From Shewanella khirikhana (GTDB lineage Bacteria; Pseudomonadota; Gammaproteobacteria; Enterobacterales; Shewanellaceae): a stretch of DNA of 64,000 nt. Positions within the stretch are counted from its first letter, which is position 1; the number at the start of each line of letters is the position of its first letter. Below are positions 59,762 to 64,000 of this stretch, in pieces. The position numbers were made by a program, and so were the translations under genes. The notes under the pieces were generated by a model that saw only the letters and a program-made list of their open reading frames with translations, searched no databases and was not told the DNA's origin. The stretch is from positions 1,612,001-1,676,000 of the forward strand of contig NZ_CP020373.1 in the NCBI RefSeq assembly GCF_003957745.1, read 5' to 3'.

Positions 59762-62578
59762 TTGTCTCAGGGAAATCGCGTTCATTCGCTAAGCGGACTA
59801 CAAAGGCTGCTGGAAGGCGGACTCATCATTTGCTCCATGCTGGCTATCTATATACTGCTGGCGTTAACCAGTTTCAGCGCCTCGGACCCCGGCTGGAGCC
59901 AGAGCAACTATCAGGGCCACATTCAAAATCTCGGCGGCGCCGTTGGTGCCTGGATTGCCGATATTCTTTATTATTTCTTTGGATACAGTGCCTTCCTGGC
60001 ACCCTTCGTGGTTGCAGGCACCGGCTGGTTGCTGTTCAAGCAATCCCATCGCTTGCTCGAGATTGACTATTTCTCCGTATCCATGCGACTGCTGGGCTTT
60101 ATCCTGATTGTGTTCGGGGTATCGACCCTGGCCAGTATGAATGGCAACGACATCTATGAGTTCTCCGCAGGCGGCGTGACAGGTGATGTTATCGCTGCTG
60201 CAATGCTTCCTTATTTCAATCAGTTAGGCACTACTTTGCTGCTGCTCTGCAGTATCGCAACCGGCTTTACTCTGCTTACCGGCATCAGTTTAATTGCGCT
60301 TGTCGAGATGACAGGGCGCGGCACCACAGGCCTGTTCGTGTCGCTCTATCATCTGCCCTCCAAGCTTGCCAAATCGCGTGAAACAGAAGACACCAAGGGC
60401 TTTATGTCGATTGCTGCTGGCTTTAAACGCAAGCAGAGTGATGCACTGGAAAATAGCTTAGATGCAGATGAATCCACTGCTGTAGCAAAATTGCAACTTG
60501 ACACTGTTTCTGAGGTGCAGGAAACAGACGAAAACACTGCAAAAACTGAAAGGCCCAAGCGTAAATTCTTTTTCTTCGGTCGCAAGGACAAAGAGCCCGA
60601 TCAGGACGACGTCTTTGAGGATGAAGATGACGAGCAGGACGATTTGGATATAGACACAGGATCTGAACACTTCGATAACAAAGCCAAGGGCCAAACCCGG
60701 GTTGAACCCGCCTTTGGTGCCCCCGTCGCTGAGCATAATGGCAATCCAGCGTCGGTACGTTCAGTGAATGGTCATGCAGACACGGGTATAAATAGCCATA
60801 GCAGTGAAGCACTGCACAGCAAGCCACTCTCTTTGGCCGATACTGACCTCGATGACGATGCGCTCGCAGCCCCGGCAATTTCTATTGATGGCAACGCAAA
60901 AGAAAGCCTGGCCGCCAATCAGGATACGCCGCCCTGGGAAGACATTCCGTTTGACGAGTCGGCATCCAATGGCGCTCTGGCTACCGCGGCTAAAAAACCG
61001 CAGCCTAAGTCTGAAGGCGCCAAGATTGTTGACGGTATTGTGGTGCTGCCGGGACAGGACCAGGCACCTGCCAAGCCGATGGCACCACTGCCAAGCATCG
61101 AGCTTTTGAACGTGCCGAACCGGAAGCAAAACCCAATCAGCGAAGAAGAGCTGGATCAGGTTGCACGTCTTGTTGAGGTGAAGCTTGCCGACTTTAACAT
61201 TACCGCCAATGTGGTGGGTGTTTATCCAGGCCCTGTGGTTACCCGTTTTGAGCTTGAGCTTGCACCTGGGGTGAAGGCCTCAAAAATCAGTAACCTTGCC
61301 AGCGACTTGGCCCGCTCTCTGCTGGCAGAGCGGGTGAGGGTAGTAGAGGTTATCCCGGGTAAGGCTTATGTGGGCCTGGAGCTGCCAAATAAGTTTCGCG
61401 AGACCGTGTACATGCGTGATGTGCTCGACTCTGACAAGTTCAAGCAAAACCCCAGCACACTTGCGATGGTGCTGGGTCAGGACATCGCCGGCGAGCCGGT
61501 TGTGGTCGATTTGGGTAAAATGCCGCACTTGCTGGTAGCCGGTACCACGGGCTCGGGTAAGTCGGTAGGGGTGAACGTGATGATCACCAGCCTGCTGTAT
61601 AAGTCGGGCCCTGATGACGTGCGCTTCATTATGATTGACCCCAAGATGCTTGAGCTGTCGGTTTATGAAGGTATTCCACATCTGTTATGTGAAGTGGTGA
61701 CCGACATGAAAGAAGCCTCCAACGCACTGCGCTGGTGTGTGGGTGAGATGGAGCGTCGCTATAAACTCATGTCGGCGCTGGGCGTGCGGAATCTAAAGGG
61801 CTACAACGCCAAGATTGCCGAAGCCAAACAGGCCGGTGAGGCCATTAAGGATCCGCTGTGGAAATCCAGCGAAAGCTTTGATGAAGAAGCGCCGGATCTC
61901 GACAAGCTGCCCTCCATCGTGGTGGTCGTGGATGAATTTGCCGACATGATGATGATTGTTGGTAAGAAAGTTGAAGAGCTGATTGCCCGTATCGCGCAAA
62001 AGGCCCGTGCCGCCGGTATCCACTTGATTCTGGCGACCCAGCGTCCATCGGTGGATGTGATCACCGGTTTGATTAAGGCCAACATCCCAACCCGGATGGC
62101 GTTCCAGGTATCCTCGCGTATCGACAGCCGCACTATTTTGGATCAGCAGGGCGCCGAAACGTTGCTTGGGATGGGTGACATGCTGTATTTGCCACCGGGC
62201 ACAGGGGTGCCAATGCGGGTCCATGGCGCCTTTATTGACGACCATGAAGTGCATCGCGTGGTTGCTGACTGGCACGCCCGCGGCAAGCCGCAATATATTG
62301 AAGAAATTCTGCAGGGCTCAAGCGAAGGCGAGCAGGTGCTGCTGCCAGGCGAAGTGTCGGAAGACGGTGATGAAGACTACGACCCACTTTACGATGAGGC
62401 CGTTGCCTTTGTAACTGAGTCGCGCCGCGGTTCCATTTCCAGCGTGCAGCGCAAGTTCAAGATTGGCTATAACCGTGCCGCCCGCATTATTGAGCAAATG
62501 GAAATGGCCGGAGTGGTCAGCGCCCAGGGCCATAATGGCAACCGTGAAGTATTGGCGCCGCCACCTCCACGCAATTAA
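59762..62578 (+). CDS. ftsK: DNA translocase FtsK
   Basis: 938 residues: four transmembrane helices within about 20-180, an acidic/low-complexity linker (about 200-440), then the motor with Walker A GTTGSGKSVGVN and Walker B VVVVDEFADMMM, and a C-terminal gamma winged helix (IGYNRAARIIEQMEMAG) that reads KOPS. It is shorter than E. coli FtsK (1329) because of the linker. The start is TTG 59762; a stop lies 21 bp upstream in frame and the next ATG would delete the first membrane helix. Between lrp and lolA as in E. coli. Confidence 0.95.
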   Translation: MSQGNRVHSLSGLQRLLEGGLIICSMLAIYILLALTSFSASDPGWSQSNYQGHIQNLGGAVGAWIADILYYFFGYSAFLAPFVVAGTGWLLFKQSHRLLEIDYFSVSMRLLGFILIVFGVSTLASMNGNDIYEFSAGGVTGDVIAAAMLPYFNQLGTTLLLLCSIATGFTLLTGISLIALVEMTGRGTTGLFVSLYHLPSKLAKSRETEDTKGFMSIAAGFKRKQSDALENSLDADESTAVAKLQLDTVSEVQETDENTAKTERPKRKFFFFGRKDKEPDQDDVFEDEDDEQDDLDIDTGSEHFDNKAKGQTRVEPAFGAPVAEHNGNPASVRSVNGHADTGINSHSSEALHSKPLSLADTDLDDDALAAPAISIDGNAKESLAANQDTPPWEDIPFDESASNGALATAAKKPQPKSEGAKIVDGIVVLPGQDQAPAKPMAPLPSIELLNVPNRKQNPISEEELDQVARLVEVKLADFNITANVVGVYPGPVVTRFELELAPGVKASKISNLASDLARSLLAERVRVVEVIPGKAYVGLELPNKFRETVYMRDVLDSDKFKQNPSTLAMVLGQDIAGEPVVVDLGKMPHLLVAGTTGSGKSVGVNVMITSLLYKSGPDDVRFIMIDPKMLELSVYEGIPHLLCEVVTDMKEASNALRWCVGEMERRYKLMSALGVRNLKGYNAKIAEAKQAGEAIKDPLWKSSESFDEEAPDLDKLPSIVVVVDEFADMMMIVGKKVEELIARIAQKARAAGIHLILATQRPSVDVITGLIKANIPTRMAFQVSSRIDSRTILDQQGAETLLGMGDMLYLPPGTGVPMRVHGAFIDDHEVHRVVADWHARGKPQYIEEILQGSSEGEQVLLPGEVSEDGDEDYDPLYDEAVAFVTESRRGSISSVQRKFKIGYNRAARIIEQMEMAGVVSAQGHNGNREVLAPPPPRN

Positions 62579-62601
62579 TCGGATTATTAAGAGGTTAGTC
62601 T

Positions 62602-63213
62602 GTGAAAAAATCGATTTTGGTTTGTTTGACAGCATTGCTGCCACTGACAGTGCAGGCCGATGATGCCGCCATGCTCGCCGCCAGGCTGGATGCGATGCAG
62701 GGGATTAAGGCCAACTTCAGCCAAAAGGTCACTGATCAGAATGGCAAGCTTATCCAGCAAGGTACAGGCGTTATTGCCATGCATCAGCCGGATGCCTTCT
62801 ATTGGCATCTGACCGCGCCCGATGAGTCACTGATAGTGGCCAAGGACAACACGGTTTGGGTCTATAACCCCTTTGCCGAAGAAGTCAGCATTCTGGATAT
62901 GGAAGATATCCTTAAGGCATCGCCCATGGCGCTGTTGGTTCACCGCGATGAAAAAAGCTGGAGCGAATATCAGATTAATAAAAAAGGCGATTGCTTTGAT
63001 ATCAGCCCGCGCCCCGGCGTAGAGAGCGCTGTGAATACCGTATCAGTGTGCTTTGCCAACCAAACCCTGTCTGACATCCGTCTGACCGATGGCCAGGGCA
63101 GCACCAGCCATTTCGCGCTGTCCGCTCAGGCGCAGATAGGCGAGGCTGACAGCCAATTGTTCAGCTTTGATATTCCTGAAGGCGTCAGCATTGACGATCA
63201 GCGCACGCGGTAA
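62602..63213 (+). CDS. lolA: Outer-membrane lipoprotein carrier protein
   Basis: 203 residues with signal peptide (LPLTVQA/DD). LolA carries lipoproteins through the periplasm. GVIAMHQPDAFYWHLTAPDESLIVAKDNTVWVY-type core is clear. GTG start at 62602. Its TAA is inside the region used as ribosome-binding site of rarA. Confidence 0.95.
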   Translation: MKKSILVCLTALLPLTVQADDAAMLAARLDAMQGIKANFSQKVTDQNGKLIQQGTGVIAMHQPDAFYWHLTAPDESLIVAKDNTVWVYNPFAEEVSILDMEDILKASPMALLVHRDEKSWSEYQINKKGDCFDISPRPGVESAVNTVSVCFANQTLSDIRLTDGQGSTSHFALSAQAQIGEADSQLFSFDIPEGVSIDDQRTR

Positions 63214-63222
63214 GGTTGCACT

Positions 63223-64000
63223 GTGTCACTGAGTTTTGATTTCAGCCCCGACTTTAATCCCCTGGCCGCAAGAATGCGGCCAGCCAGGGTGGAAGAGTAC
63301 ATAGGTCAGTCGCATCTGCTTGGCGAAGGCAAACCTTTGCGCCAGGCGCTGCTGGCGGGCAAGGTGCACTCCATGCTGCTGTGGGGGCCGCCCGGTACCG
63401 GCAAAACCACGCTGGCCGAACTCGTTGCCCGTTATGCCAATGCCCATGTGGAGCGCATATCCGCGGTAACCTCAGGGGTTAAGGAAATCCGCGCCGCCAT
63501 CGAGCAGGCCAAAAATGTGGCCCAGTCCCGTGGTCAACGCACCTTGTTGTTTGTTGACGAAGTGCACCGCTTTAATAAAAGTCAACAGGATGCCTTCCTG
63601 CCTTTTATTGAAGACGGCACTGTGATTTTTATCGGCGCAACCACCGAAAACCCGTCTTTTGAAGTCAACAATGCACTGCTGTCCCGCTGCCGTGTCTATC
63701 TCATCAAGCGTCTTGATGATGACGCCATTGGCCAAATTCTTGAGCAGGCCAACAGTGACGAGGCGAGGGGACTTGGCAAACGCGGTTTGCGGCTGACCCC
63801 GGAACTGAAGGCCGCCATTGCCAGACTCTGTGACGGAGATGCCCGCAAGGCGCTGAATTTAATTGAGTTGATGGCCGACTTGCTGCCAGACGGCGGCGAG
63901 TATACGGTTGAGCTCCTCAGTGAAGTCGCCGGTCATCAGGCGGCGGGTTACGATAAAAACGGCGATCAGTATTACGACCTTATCAGTGCGGTGCACAAAT
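63223..64000 (+). CDS. rarA: Replication-associated recombination protein A, partial
   Basis: The gene runs off the window; 259 residues are present from GTG 63223. AAA+ ATPase: N-terminus SFDFSPDFNPLAARMRPARV, Walker A LLWGPPGTGKTTLAE, Walker B FVDEVHRFNKSQQDAFLP, sensor GATTENPSFE. RarA (MgsA) acts at stalled replication forks. The start overlaps the lolA end region by 9 bp spacing, as in E. coli lolA-rarA. Confidence 0.95.
   Translation, partial: MSLSFDFSPDFNPLAARMRPARVEEYIGQSHLLGEGKPLRQALLAGKVHSMLLWGPPGTGKTTLAELVARYANAHVERISAVTSGVKEIRAAIEQAKNVAQSRGQRTLLFVDEVHRFNKSQQDAFLPFIEDGTVIFIGATTENPSFEVNNALLSRCRVYLIKRLDDDAIGQILEQANSDEARGLGKRGLRLTPELKAAIARLCDGDARKALNLIELMADLLPDGGEYTVELLSEVAGHQAAGYDKNGDQYYDLISAVHK

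Noticed and set aside
1..64000. Search for CRISPR arrays, insertion sequences, integrase genes and attachment sites
   Set aside because: No regularly spaced repeats, transposase motifs or tRNA-end duplications were seen; the tRNA-Val pair has no integrase next to it.

Overview
The window is a chromosomal segment of a gammaproteobacterium, most likely a Shewanella (order Alteromonadales). This rests on gene order (cmk-rpsA-ihfB-lapA-lapB-pyrF; thrS-infC-rpmI-rplT; trxB/ald/lrp-ftsK-lolA-rarA), on protein similarity recalled from E. coli and Shewanella, and on the mix of housekeeping genes with secreted proteases typical of marine Alteromonadales. No insertion sequence, prophage, integron or CRISPR array is visible. 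Base composition is moderately GC-rich and even, except for one AT-rich small gene (10720-11073) and some AT-rich promoter regions.

Region by region: 0-4.9 kb holds the class Ia ribonucleotide reductase operon nrdA-nrdB-yfaE (minus strand), with two NrdR boxes exactly 31 bp apart and a DnaA-box-like site upstream. 4.9-11 kb holds ubiG-gph, divergent gyrA, then serC and a small foreign-looking membrane protein gene. 11-20 kb holds aspC-type aminotransferase, aroA, cmk, rpsA (with GGA-loop hairpins in its leader), ihfB, lapA-lapB and pyrF. 19.4-24.8 kb holds a dienoyl-CoA-reductase-like SDR, a DUF2058 protein, an acyl-CoA dehydrogenase and the penicillin-binding protein DacB. 25-31 kb holds DUF1904-pssA, tapT, a Tat-exported PhoX-type phosphatase with a Pho-box-like promoter, and a GH46 chitosanase-like protein.

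31-46 kb is the accessory, envelope-oriented part: a secreted subtilase with two PPC domains, a DUF3080 lipoprotein, yjtD with an S41 peptidase lipoprotein, a sortase with its likely LPKTA substrate, ecotin, the dmeF metal exporter with a MarR regulator and palindromic operator, a secreted prolyl oligopeptidase, an EptA-type phosphoethanolamine transferase and a diguanylate cyclase. 46-64 kb returns to housekeeping: patZ, two tandem tRNA-Val(GAC) genes, norM/ribE, a pteridine reductase, thrS-infC-rpmI-rplT (infC with an AUA start), trxB, ald, lrp, ftsK, lolA and a truncated rarA at the window edge.

The most unusual system is the two-gene sortase/substrate cassette at 37.6-39.0 kb: a class D-like sortase directly upstream of a small exported protein carrying a complete LPxTA-type sorting signal, in a Gram-negative genome. 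Other notable signals are regulatory: the AUA start of infC, the rpsA leader hairpins, the Pho box, the NrdR pair, the dmeF operator and a perfect TGTAAC-N6-GTTACA palindrome upstream of the subtilase. All functional calls are from reading the sequence and from family knowledge; no database search was run.
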